From Sphingomonas sp. FARSPH (lineage in GTDB: Bacteria > Pseudomonadota > Alphaproteobacteria > Sphingomonadales > Sphingomonadaceae), in contig NZ_CP029985.1 of NCBI RefSeq assembly GCF_003355005.1, forward strand, positions 930,001 to 994,000: a stretch of 64,000 nucleotides of DNA, written 5' to 3'. A program made the translations under genes and the position numbers. Under the pieces are notes generated by a model, which made no database searches, was not told where the DNA came from, and saw only the letters and a program-made list of their open reading frames with translations. Below, one piece after another: positions 25,737-34,705 of the stretch (positions are counted from its first letter, which is position 1; each line of letters starts with the position of its first letter).

Positions 25737-26630
25737 ATGAACAAGACTGCATTCCTGCGCGTCGCCGTGACGCTCGTGGTCGTCGCCCTTGCCGGCTTCG
25801 CCGGGCAACGCCTGTGGGCCCATTACGAGGAGGATCCCTGGACACGCGACGGGCGCGTCCGGGCCGATGTGGTCCAGGTGGCGCCCGATGTATCCGGGCT
25901 GGTCACCACGGTCCTCGTTCATGACAATCAGCAGGTGACCGCCGGCACGCCGTTGTTCGAGGTCGACCGGCCGCGGTATCGGCTGGCCGTGGCACAGGCG
26001 GAGGCCGCCGTCGCCGCTCAGCAGGTGCAACTGGCCCAGGCCCGGCGCGAGGCACGGCGCAACCGGACGTTGGGCGATCTGGTCGCCGGAGAAGTCCAGG
26101 AGCAGAGCCTGGCGAAGGTCGCACAGATCGACGCGGCACTGGCACAGGCCCGGACGGCGCTCGATACCGCCCGCCTCAATCTTGCCCGGACGGAAGTTCG
26201 TGCCAGCGTCGCGGGGATGGTCTCCAACCTGGACCTGCGCCCCGGCGACTATGCCAGTGCGGGCCACCCGGAATTCGCGATCATCGACCAAAGCTCGCTC
26301 CACATCATCGGCTATTTCGAGGAGACGAAGCTCGCCCGCATCCATGTCGGCGACCCGGTGCAGGTCCGCCTGATGGGTGACCGGGCGACGATTGCGGGAC
26401 ATGTTCAGAGTATTGCCGGCGGCATCGAGGATCGCGACCGCAATTCCGGTGCGAGCCTGCTAGCCAATGTGAACCCGACGTTCAGCTGGGTTCGGCTGGC
26501 GCAGCGCATTCCCGTCCGCGTCGCCATCGATCGCCTGCCCGCCGGCACGGCGCTGGTGGTCGGCCGCACGGCAACCGTCGAGGTGCTGCCGCCGACGAAA
26601 CCGGCCCCCTCGCAGGGAAGGCGGGCATGA
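25737..26630 (+). CDS. HlyD/EmrA-type periplasmic adaptor (AaeA-like)
   Basis: The 297-residue membrane-fusion protein has one N-terminal membrane anchor (residues 7-24). A biotinyl-lipoyl-like segment follows (DVVQVAPDVSGLVTTVLVHDNQQV), then a short coiled-coil hairpin (about 80-140) and a beta-barrel domain (HIIGYFEETKLARIHVGDPVQVRLMG). It would link the FUSC permease to the outer-membrane channel. It begins 4 bases after the DUF1656 gene and its stop overlaps the start of the channel gene. Confidence 0.9.
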   Translation: MNKTAFLRVAVTLVVVALAGFAGQRLWAHYEEDPWTRDGRVRADVVQVAPDVSGLVTTVLVHDNQQVTAGTPLFEVDRPRYRLAVAQAEAAVAAQQVQLAQARREARRNRTLGDLVAGEVQEQSLAKVAQIDAALAQARTALDTARLNLARTEVRASVAGMVSNLDLRPGDYASAGHPEFAIIDQSSLHIIGYFEETKLARIHVGDPVQVRLMGDRATIAGHVQSIAGGIEDRDRNSGASLLANVNPTFSWVRLAQRIPVRVAIDRLPAGTALVVGRTATVEVLPPTKPAPSQGRRA

Positions 26631-28048
26631 CGCGGCGCGCTCTCTTTCCGTCCATCGTGGCGGCGCTGCTCGCGGGCTGCACCACGGCGGGCCCGAACTA
26701 CCACAGGCCCGCCGACGCGATCGCGGAACGCCCCAGCGCGACGGGTGCCTTCGTCAGCGGCAAGGCCGCGGCCTTCACCCCTGCTCCGCTGCCCGATCAC
26801 TGGTGGAAGCTGTACAACGATCCGGTGCTCGACCGGCTGGTTCAGGACGCGCTGGCGCACAATACCGACCTGCGGATCGCCAGCGCCAACATCGCGCGGG
26901 CGAATGCCGCGCTCGGTCTCGCCGAGGACGCCCGCCGGCCGCAGACGCAGATCCAGGCCACGCCCGGCTACGCCCAGCGATCGGCGGAGGAAGAGCTGCT
27001 GCCCGGCGCGCCCCTCCCCCCGGCCTTCGTCTATTCGGCGAGCGCGGGCATTTCCTACCAGGTCGACCTTGCCGGGCAGATCAAGCGCGCGATCGAAGCG
27101 GCCGGGGCGGATGTCGCGGCCACCCAGGCCGCCTATGACGCGACCCGCGCGACCGTCGTGGCGGATACGACCCGCGCCTATCTCGATGCCTGTGCGGCAG
27201 GCCGGGAAATCGGTGTCGCGCAGCAGGCGGTGGCGCTGCAATCGCGCACCACCGGCCTGACGCAGCGGCTGATCCGGGCCGGACGCGGCATCTCGCTCGA
27301 TGCGACCAGGTCGCGGGCGCAGGAGGAACAGGTCCGAGCCACCTTGCCGGCCCTGGTCGGGACCAAGCAGGTCGCGCTGTTCCGTCTGGCGACGCTGACC
27401 GGCCGCCCCCCAGCCGAGTTCGACCGTGGCGTCGCGACCTGTACGCAGGAGCCGCATCTCGATCGGGCGATTCCGATCGGCGACGGTGCCGCCTTGCTGC
27501 GGCGGCGTCCGGACGTGCGCCGCGCCGAACTGGAACTGCACGCAGCCACGGCGCGGATCGGGATCGCAGAGGCCGAACTCTATCCACGCATCACCCTGGG
27601 CGCGTCGGGCGGTTCGGTCGGGTTGCTGCGCAACGCCTTCAGCAACGACACCTACAAATTCTCGCTCGGTCCGCTGATCAGCTGGGAATTCCCGAACCGC
27701 GGGCGGGTTCGCGCCCGCATCGCCAGCGCGCAGGCGGACGCCGATGCCGCCTATGCGCGGTTCGATGGGACGGTGCTCGGCGCGCTGCGCGAGACCGAAA
27801 CCGCGCTGACCATGTACGCCCGCGATCTCGATCGCCGTGCGGCGCTGAGCGCCGCCCGCGACCAGTCCGCGCGCGCGGCCAGCGATGCGGAACGACTGTT
27901 CAGAGCGGGGCGCACCGGCTTCCTGCCTGTCCTCGATGCGCAGCGGACCCTGATCGGCGCCGAGCAGACGCTCGCCGCGGCGGATAGTCGACTTGCGGCG
28001 GACCAGGTACAGCTCTTCCTCGCATTGGGCGGCGGCTGGCAGGCTTAG
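26627..28048 (+). CDS. NodT-family outer-membrane efflux lipoprotein
   Basis: This 473-residue TolC-like channel has a lipoprotein signal with lipobox LLAGC (Cys18), then TTAGPNYHRPA as in OprM/NodT proteins. Two repeated outer-membrane-factor domains follow, with WWKLYNDPVLDRLVQDAL near 60 and the conserved LLRRRPDVRRAELELHAATARIGIAEAELYPRITL near 290-325. It overlaps the adaptor stop by four bases and closes the marR operon. The end is convergent with the MoxR gene, 34 bases away, with no clear terminator between. Confidence 0.92.
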   Translation: MTRRALFPSIVAALLAGCTTAGPNYHRPADAIAERPSATGAFVSGKAAAFTPAPLPDHWWKLYNDPVLDRLVQDALAHNTDLRIASANIARANAALGLAEDARRPQTQIQATPGYAQRSAEEELLPGAPLPPAFVYSASAGISYQVDLAGQIKRAIEAAGADVAATQAAYDATRATVVADTTRAYLDACAAGREIGVAQQAVALQSRTTGLTQRLIRAGRGISLDATRSRAQEEQVRATLPALVGTKQVALFRLATLTGRPPAEFDRGVATCTQEPHLDRAIPIGDGAALLRRRPDVRRAELELHAATARIGIAEAELYPRITLGASGGSVGLLRNAFSNDTYKFSLGPLISWEFPNRGRVRARIASAQADADAAYARFDGTVLGALRETETALTMYARDLDRRAALSAARDQSARAASDAERLFRAGRTGFLPVLDAQRTLIGAEQTLAAADSRLAADQVQLFLALGGGWQA

Positions 28049-28082
28049 GATTTGCAGCTCGTTGATCGACGGCGCGGCGGCC

Positions 28083-29099
<1,017 letters not shown>

Positions 29100-29149
29100 C
29101 GATGAAGCATCCGGGTGAAGAAGCATGACGATCGTGCTGGCATAGCCGG

Positions 29150-29166
29150 CTTGCACCAGCCTTGCA
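29150..29166 (-). promoter_or_regulatory. Tandem TGCAAG site A (before moxR)
   Basis: On the minus strand the site reads TGCAAGGCTGGTGCAAG: two TGCAAG half-sites 11 bases apart, about 50 bases before the MoxR start and just after the response-regulator gene. The 11-base period is that of OmpR/PhoB-type direct-repeat sites. Confidence 0.65.
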
Positions 29167-29175
29167 GGCGCCAGG

Positions 29176-29856
29176 TCAGGACGGAGGGTTTTCGACGAGC
29201 TGGTAGCCGACGCCGCGCACCGACGAGACCTTCACCGCATCGGTCTTCGTCGCCAAGGCCTTGCGCAGCCGCGAAATCGTCGATTCCAACGAGTTACCGG
29301 TGACGAACTTGTCGTAGCCATAGACGCGCGCCTCCAGCGTCTCGCGGCGGACGAGCGCGCCGTTGCGCACCATCAGCGCCGCGAGCACCAGCGCCTCCGA
29401 CCGGCGCAGCGACATCGGCGCATCGTTGACGAAGAAGCCGCCGCCCTCGACATCGTGAAGGATCGGGCCGAACCGCCGCACCTCGCGCCGCACATCCAGA
29501 CTGTGGCGCAGGGCGGCGCGGATGCGGGCGACGAGTTCGCGCGGTTCGAACGGCTTGGCGATGTAATCGTGCGCGCCAAGTTCGAGCCCGGTCACCTTGT
29601 CGTCTATGCCGGCGAGCGCCGAGAGCAGCAGGAACCGCTGCGGCCGCTTGTGCGTCTCGGCAAAGCCGATCAGCGACACGCCGTCGCCATCGGGCAACAA
29701 CCGGTCGAGCAGGACGAGGTCGAAGTCGTTATCGAGGATGACGTCCTGCGCCACCGCCAGCGTCTCGGCACGATCGACGACGAAGCCCTGCCGCTCGAGA
29801 TAAGCGGTCAGGGTTTCCGCGACGTCGCCGTCGTCCTCTACCAGCAGCAGGCGCAT
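29176..29856 (-). CDS. OmpR/PhoB-type response regulator
   Basis: This 226-residue regulator has a receiver domain (1-118) with acidic pocket Glu7-Asp8-Asp9, phosphorylation site Asp51 (VLLDRLLPDGDG), Ser79 in place of the usual Thr, and Lys101 (YIAKPFEPRELVARIRA). The C-terminal winged helix (about 128-222) has RRSEALVLAALM and a recognition helix near STISRLRKAL, ending RGVGYQL. It lies 63 bases after the TonB receptor gene, separated by a strong hairpin. Its likely kinase is encoded at 33269-34678, on the other side of the receptor. It is the best candidate to bind the four TGCAAG repeats of this region (inference). Confidence 0.93.
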   Translation of the reverse strand: MRLLLVEDDGDVAETLTAYLERQGFVVDRAETLAVAQDVILDNDFDLVLLDRLLPDGDGVSLIGFAETHKRPQRFLLLSALAGIDDKVTGLELGAHDYIAKPFEPRELVARIRAALRHSLDVRREVRRFGPILHDVEGGGFFVNDAPMSLRRSEALVLAALMVRNGALVRRETLEARVYGYDKFVTGNSLESTISRLRKALATKTDAVKVSSVRGVGYQLVENPPS

Positions 29857-29889
29857 CGGGCCTCGTCTAACCCCGATCGCACGGGGAAG

Positions 29890-29915
29890 CGAGGGCGGCG
29901 CGTTCGCCGCCCTCG
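29890..29915 (-). terminator. Strong hairpin between TonB receptor and response-regulator genes
   Basis: GAGGGCGGCG and CGCCGCCCTC form a perfect 10-base stem with loop CGTT, extended by one C-G pair, 5 bases after the receptor stop codon. There is no T run, so it may partly stop transcription or protect the receptor mRNA, giving less regulator than receptor. Confidence 0.55.
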
Positions 29916-29919
29916 TGGA

Positions 29920-32900
29920 TCAGAAACTGAGGCGCGTCGACAGCATCAAGCTGCGCCCTTCGATGTTGTAACGCGACGTGTCGTAGGGAAGCGAATCCAC
30001 GACGGTGAAGGGCGCCGCCGCCTTGAAGATGTTGCGGCCTGCAAATTGCACATTGAGGTGGTTGGTCACGATCCAGGACACCGAAAGATCGACCGTGGTG
30101 AGTGGCTTCACCCGGGTGATGAGCTCCGGATTGAGCTGCACGCCAGCCGCATACATCGACATGTAGTCGTTCAAATAGCTCGGCGTGTGATATACATAAA
30201 GATTTGTGCTGACCTTGTCCCAGTTCCACTGAAGCGAACCCACGACTTTGTATTTGTCGACACCAAGTATGCGCCCCCGCTGATCGAGTACCTGATTTTC
30301 AGTCAGCCCGATGGTCTTGGCAACAATATTGTCGAGATACGTTATCTTCGGTTGAAATGTGCCAAAATTCGTTACGAACAAATAACTCGCTTCGTACGTC
30401 AATGATTCGTAGTCTGATCCAACGATATTATAACGAACATTATTCTGCGACAAGATACGGTTCGTAACTGGATCACGCGGGAAGAAAAGTGGCAGTTTTA
30501 GCACTTCTATTGCTGGCAGGTAGTAATAAAGCTCACGCACGGTCGCAAACTGGTTACGAATTCGGTTGCGGTTATATGAGACTGCCAAGCTGAGGCCGGA
30601 CAGCGCGCCTGTAGGCTGCCAGCCGATGCTGTAGATCTGCTGGCGTGACGTTTCGGGTCGGAGATTCGGATTTGGCACGGTCAGCAAAGGTACCGAATAC
30701 GTCGGAAGGCCGTTTTGCGGGCGACCGCACTGCACGGTGCACGTATAGAGAGGATCACCGACGATCGACGTTAACGTCTGGGTCGTCCCCTGCACCGAGT
30801 AAAGCTGAGTAGGCGGCGGGGCCTTAAAGCCGCGCGTGAACTTGGCGCGGATGTCGATCGTATTGGTCGGCGACCACAACATGCCCCAGGAGGGTGTCGT
30901 CCGGCCGAAGCGGTTCTTACCGTAAATGATCTCGCCGCCTTGGTCGACCGGCACCCGATTGACCGTCCCAATCGCACCGACACTACTGTTCACGTCGCGA
31001 CGCATCGCGATGTTGAAAAGTAGGCGCTTGGCCATTGGCAGTGTATAGTCTTTGCCCAGGATCGGCAAGTTGACTTCGCCAAAGAAAGCATAGCGATCCG
31101 TCGAAGGATCGGGACCGGCGATATCGCTGACGAAGCTGTTCTTGAGCGTGGTCTTCGAATATTCGGCGCCCACGGCATAGCTGATCGCCCCCGCAGGCAG
31201 TACAGCGACTTCGCCCGTCACGCGTCCCTCGACATTGCTGAGCGCGTTGCCGAGGTCGTCGACGACATAGGGGTAGAGAAAGGTGTTGATGTTTGCGCCG
31301 CCGCCTGCCGCGTTGCTGCGCCACGGGTTGAAGGCGACGTTCGGATCATTGCTGGTTAGTGCAGCGCACTGCGCTTGGAATGCGGCCTGGACGGCGGCTC
31401 GGCGGTTTGCAGGTACACGATTGTTAGCGAGCAGGAAATTGTAGCAGGGGTAACTGACGACACCGTTCGTCACAGTACGCTGAAAGCTGACCAAACTGCC
31501 AAGCTGGGTTCCGGAGCCCTCGGTCGACGTCCGCGACCGCGTATAGTTCAGCTGCACCTTCGCAGTCTTGCCGAAATCATAGCTGACCCCCGCGTTGGCC
31601 GTCCAAGCGGTGACCGTGTTGCGGACATTCGTGGGCACCAGCGAGCCATCGGCAATTTCACTGCCCGGATAATAATAGACTGTGCTCGCGTAAGCCGACG
31701 ATCCGAGAGCGAATGCCGGAAACGGATTGTAATATTGTCCCGGTGCCAACCCTACGGCCAGCCCGCCGAATACGTTGTTTGCCTGCGTATTCCGCGAACG
31801 CGTATAGAGCCCGGTTGCGTAGACGCTCAGCCGATCCGTGATTTTTTGTTCGAAGTTCAAGGTTCCGCTGATCGTGCGGGTTCGCGGCCCTGCATATGTC
31901 GGCACATAGTCTCGACTGGTGCTGAGCGTCGCCGGGATCAGATCAGACTGCTTCGGCGCGCCGGTAAAGCCTGAGGGCACGGTCAAACCACTCTGCACGA
32001 ATTGACCCGTGGCAGGATTATAGACGCCAGGCAGCAGCGTCGTGCCTGGCTGCGTGCCAGCACTTAGCGAGCGTTTGTCGTATGCCGGATTGTTGTTGAA
32101 CAGCGGCGCATAGTTGTTCGTTACATAACCGGTCTTGGCGTTGACGATGGGATCGATCCTGCCGAATTCCAACGTGCCGGCGATGCTGCCGCTGCCCCAT
32201 GCACGACCTGTATATAGGCTGATGCGCGTGTCCTTTGACCCCGCGCTGGTCTCGCGGTGCGACGCTCCGATCGTCGTACCCACGTAATTCTTCTTGAGGA
32301 TGAAATTGATGACGCCTCCCATGGCGTCGGCACCATAGATCGCCGATTGCCCGCCCGTGCTGATCTCGACCCGCTCGATCGCGCTGAGCGGGATGCCATT
32401 CAGATTGGCATATCCCTGCTCAACGCCGGCCGCACCGGCTATCCGGCGGCCGTTAACGAGGACCAGCGTGTTGCCTGCGCCGACGCCCCCGAGATTCGCC
32501 GCCGCGAGACCGACCGTGCCGACATCGGACACGATGTTTGACCCCGTAACGCCGACATTTGAATTCAGCGGCCCCTTACCACGACTGTTGGTGATCGCGC
32601 CGATCGTCGCGACGTTCTGCGGCAGGGTGCGGACCAGTTCCTCGACGCTGGTCACGCCGCGGTCGCGGATTTCCTTCGCATCGATGACGATCAGGCGGCT
32701 GGTCTTATCCCCGTCGCGCAGGCGGCTGCCGGTCACTTGAATGTCGTCACTGCCCTTGGTCTTCGTGACGACCTTGTCCTGATAGCGGCGCAGTTCGCTC
32801 TCGGCCGCGCGGGCGTCAGGGTCGCCGGCGCCCGCGGCCTTGGCATCCTGCCGCTCGACGTTCTTGCGTGCTTCGGCCTCTTCGGCGGCGTCGCTGTTGG

Positions 32901-33063
32901 CGGGCACCGGGACGCCGCCCTCCAGCGATTCCTTTTCGTTCGGCGTCTGCGTCTGACCGGGCGGCGGGGCCGTCGTCTGCGCCTGCTGCGCGGCGGCGGC
33001 GGCCGGCGCAATGGCGAATATGGCGATGATCGAACAGGCGCCCAGCAGGACCGACTTCTTCAT
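29920..33063 (-). CDS. Large TonB-dependent receptor (Oar-like size) inside the two-component locus
   Basis: The start at 33063 has a GGGGGG ribosome site and opens a clear signal peptide (MKKSVLLGACSIIAIFAIAPA...AAAQ). The 1047-residue precursor then has an unusual charged linker of about 90 residues, rich in Glu/Ala/Arg (EAEARKNVERQDAKAAG, ESELRRYQDKVV), before the TonB box SDDIQVTGSRL. The plug carries VLVNGRRIAG and IERVEISTGGQSAIYGADAMGGVINFIL. The barrel ends in LMLSTRLSF. Parts of the barrel region (about 30200-30560 and 31360-31740) are much poorer in G+C than the rest, suggesting recombination or transfer. It lies between kinase and regulator genes, with a TGCAAG tandem site upstream, so it is likely controlled by that system. 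The cargo is unknown. Confidence 0.9.
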   Translation of the reverse strand: MKKSVLLGACSIIAIFAIAPAAAAAQQAQTTAPPPGQTQTPNEKESLEGGVPVPANSDAAEEAEARKNVERQDAKAAGAGDPDARAAESELRRYQDKVVTKTKGSDDIQVTGSRLRDGDKTSRLIVIDAKEIRDRGVTSVEELVRTLPQNVATIGAITNSRGKGPLNSNVGVTGSNIVSDVGTVGLAAANLGGVGAGNTLVLVNGRRIAGAAGVEQGYANLNGIPLSAIERVEISTGGQSAIYGADAMGGVINFILKKNYVGTTIGASHRETSAGSKDTRISLYTGRAWGSGSIAGTLEFGRIDPIVNAKTGYVTNNYAPLFNNNPAYDKRSLSAGTQPGTTLLPGVYNPATGQFVQSGLTVPSGFTGAPKQSDLIPATLSTSRDYVPTYAGPRTRTISGTLNFEQKITDRLSVYATGLYTRSRNTQANNVFGGLAVGLAPGQYYNPFPAFALGSSAYASTVYYYPGSEIADGSLVPTNVRNTVTAWTANAGVSYDFGKTAKVQLNYTRSRTSTEGSGTQLGSLVSFQRTVTNGVVSYPCYNFLLANNRVPANRRAAVQAAFQAQCAALTSNDPNVAFNPWRSNAAGGGANINTFLYPYVVDDLGNALSNVEGRVTGEVAVLPAGAISYAVGAEYSKTTLKNSFVSDIAGPDPSTDRYAFFGEVNLPILGKDYTLPMAKRLLFNIAMRRDVNSSVGAIGTVNRVPVDQGGEIIYGKNRFGRTTPSWGMLWSPTNTIDIRAKFTRGFKAPPPTQLYSVQGTTQTLTSIVGDPLYTCTVQCGRPQNGLPTYSVPLLTVPNPNLRPETSRQQIYSIGWQPTGALSGLSLAVSYNRNRIRNQFATVRELYYYLPAIEVLKLPLFFPRDPVTNRILSQNNVRYNIVGSDYESLTYEASYLFVTNFGTFQPKITYLDNIVAKTIGLTENQVLDQRGRILGVDKYKVVGSLQWNWDKVSTNLYVYHTPSYLNDYMSMYAAGVQLNPELITRVKPLTTVDLSVSWIVTNHLNVQFAGRNIFKAAAPFTVVDSLPYDTSRYNIEGRSLMLSTRLSF

Positions 33064-33181
33064 GGTTTTGCCCCCCAAGAGATAGGCGGGGATGACGTCG
33101 GAGCATGGGCGCCGATTCTGTTGTTCGGCTGATCGTTCCGGCAATCGTCGTCCCGCGACACCCGAAAGTTGACGGATGAGG

Positions 33182-33198
33182 CTTGCACCAACCTTGCA
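33182..33198 (-). promoter_or_regulatory. Tandem TGCAAG site B (before the TonB receptor)
   Basis: On the minus strand it reads TGCAAGGTTGGTGCAAG, two TGCAAG half-sites 11 bases apart, about 118 bases before the receptor start. The gap 33064-33268 holds no gene. Confidence 0.65.
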
Positions 33199-33268
33199 GC
33201 GCAAGATTTCTCGTGTCTCGCAGCGCCGCATCTGCGACATTAAACATCGTCAGTAACGCGGCTGGGGA

Positions 33269-34678
33269 TCAAAAAGCTGGTTGTGTCGAGAATGTTGCAG
33301 TGAATACGGCGCCTCCACCCGGCGCGTTCGCGGCTGCAGCATGGCCGCCATGCAACCGGACGATCGCCTGGACGATCGCCAGTCCCAGGCCATAGCCGCG
33401 CCGATTCGACACGGGCCGGACGAACGGCTCGAACAGCGATTCGGTATCGACGTCGCCAAGCCCCGGGCCATGATCGCGGACCGACACGCAGCCGTCGCCC
33501 TCGATCCGCACCTCGACACGCGTCCCCGGCGGTGCGAACGAGATCGCATTGTCGACGAGGTTCGAGATCGCCGACCGGATCAGCGCCGCATCCCCGGCGA
33601 TCTCGAGCATCGGGCTCGCGGCATCGAACGCGAGCGTCACTTCGTTGCGCGCGGCAAGCACCGCCAGGTCGGCTACGACCTTGCGCCCGACCGCGACCAG
33701 ATCGGTAAAGCCCGTGATGTCACGACGGTTGCCGATGCTCATCAGCGTCAGCAGCTGGTCGACCAGCCGGGTGAGCCGCCGGACGTCGCCGATCAGCTTG
33801 TCCTTCTGCGCGCCCTCCTCCATCAGTTCGAGCCGGGTCCTGAGCACGGTGAGCGGCGTGCGCATCTCGTGCGCGGCGGCCGACAGGAAGAACGTCGCGC
33901 GACGCTGGCTCGCTTCGACCTGGCCGATCAGATGATTGACCGCGCGGACCAGCGGCACGATCTCGGTCGCGACGCCCTTTTCGGGCAGTTTGGCGTCGAG
34001 CCGTTGCGGGTCGATCGACCGCGCCAGCCTGGCGATGCGGCGGATCGACAGCATGTGCAGCGTGAAGATCAGCGCGAAGATCAGGAAGACGCCGCCGGCG
34101 GCGAGCAGGAAGTTGCCGCTGAACGCGCTGAACCACTTGCTCTTCGCCCCCAGCACCTCCGGCTGGTTGAGCACCACCGGTCGCCGCAAGCCGCGATATT
34201 CGAAATAGGACAGTCGATCGCACATGTAGAAGTCGGCGTAATCGTCATAGCCGGCGCGCGGGACGACCTTGTTGACCTGACTGCAGATCGCGGGATCGGC
34301 AAGCTCGCGCTGCACCCGTTCGAGGCGGTCGAGCCCGAACTGCCGGAACAATACCGGCGGGCCGTTGCCGAACGCGCGGTCGCCGACCCGGACGTACAGG
34401 CGAAAGCCGGGATTGCGCGCCTCGATCGCGCGGATCAGCGGATCCTCGTCGATGTCCGGCGTCTCGGCGGGCTTGTCGCGTTTCGCGACCATGAAACGGT
34501 GCAGGACGCTGCGCAACCGATCCTCGGTCGTCTGGGCCGGGCTGCGCTCCGTGGCGATCGGCAGGTCGGCGATGGGGCGGAACACGAAAACGTACAGGCC
34601 CCAGCCGAGAAACAGCATGGTCAGCAGCGCCATCTGCGCGAACATCGACCTGCGCCAGCTCCAGATGCGCCGCAGCAT
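33269..34678 (-). CDS. Sensor histidine kinase
   Basis: This 469-residue kinase has membrane helices at about 13-32 and 192-214 flanking a periplasmic sensor of about 160 residues. That sensor contains two cysteines (DPAICSQ, FYMCDR) that could form a disulfide. A HAMP-like linker follows, then H-box AAAHEMRTPLTVLRTRLE (His near 268), N-box NLVDNAISFAPP and G-boxes DHGPGLGD and GYGLGLAIV. It begins 27 bases after the TPR gene, so it is the last gene of the Bat-type operon. The partner regulator is at 29176-29856. The stimulus is unknown; envelope stress or a peptide signal would fit the gene set (inference). Confidence 0.92.
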   Translation of the reverse strand: MLRRIWSWRRSMFAQMALLTMLFLGWGLYVFVFRPIADLPIATERSPAQTTEDRLRSVLHRFMVAKRDKPAETPDIDEDPLIRAIEARNPGFRLYVRVGDRAFGNGPPVLFRQFGLDRLERVQRELADPAICSQVNKVVPRAGYDDYADFYMCDRLSYFEYRGLRRPVVLNQPEVLGAKSKWFSAFSGNFLLAAGGVFLIFALIFTLHMLSIRRIARLARSIDPQRLDAKLPEKGVATEIVPLVRAVNHLIGQVEASQRRATFFLSAAAHEMRTPLTVLRTRLELMEEGAQKDKLIGDVRRLTRLVDQLLTLMSIGNRRDITGFTDLVAVGRKVVADLAVLAARNEVTLAFDAASPMLEIAGDAALIRSAISNLVDNAISFAPPGTRVEVRIEGDGCVSVRDHGPGLGDVDTESLFEPFVRPVSNRRGYGLGLAIVQAIVRLHGGHAAAANAPGGGAVFTATFSTQPAF

Positions 34679-34705
34679 GCCTTGCGTTTCCTCCCCGTGC
34701 CGATG

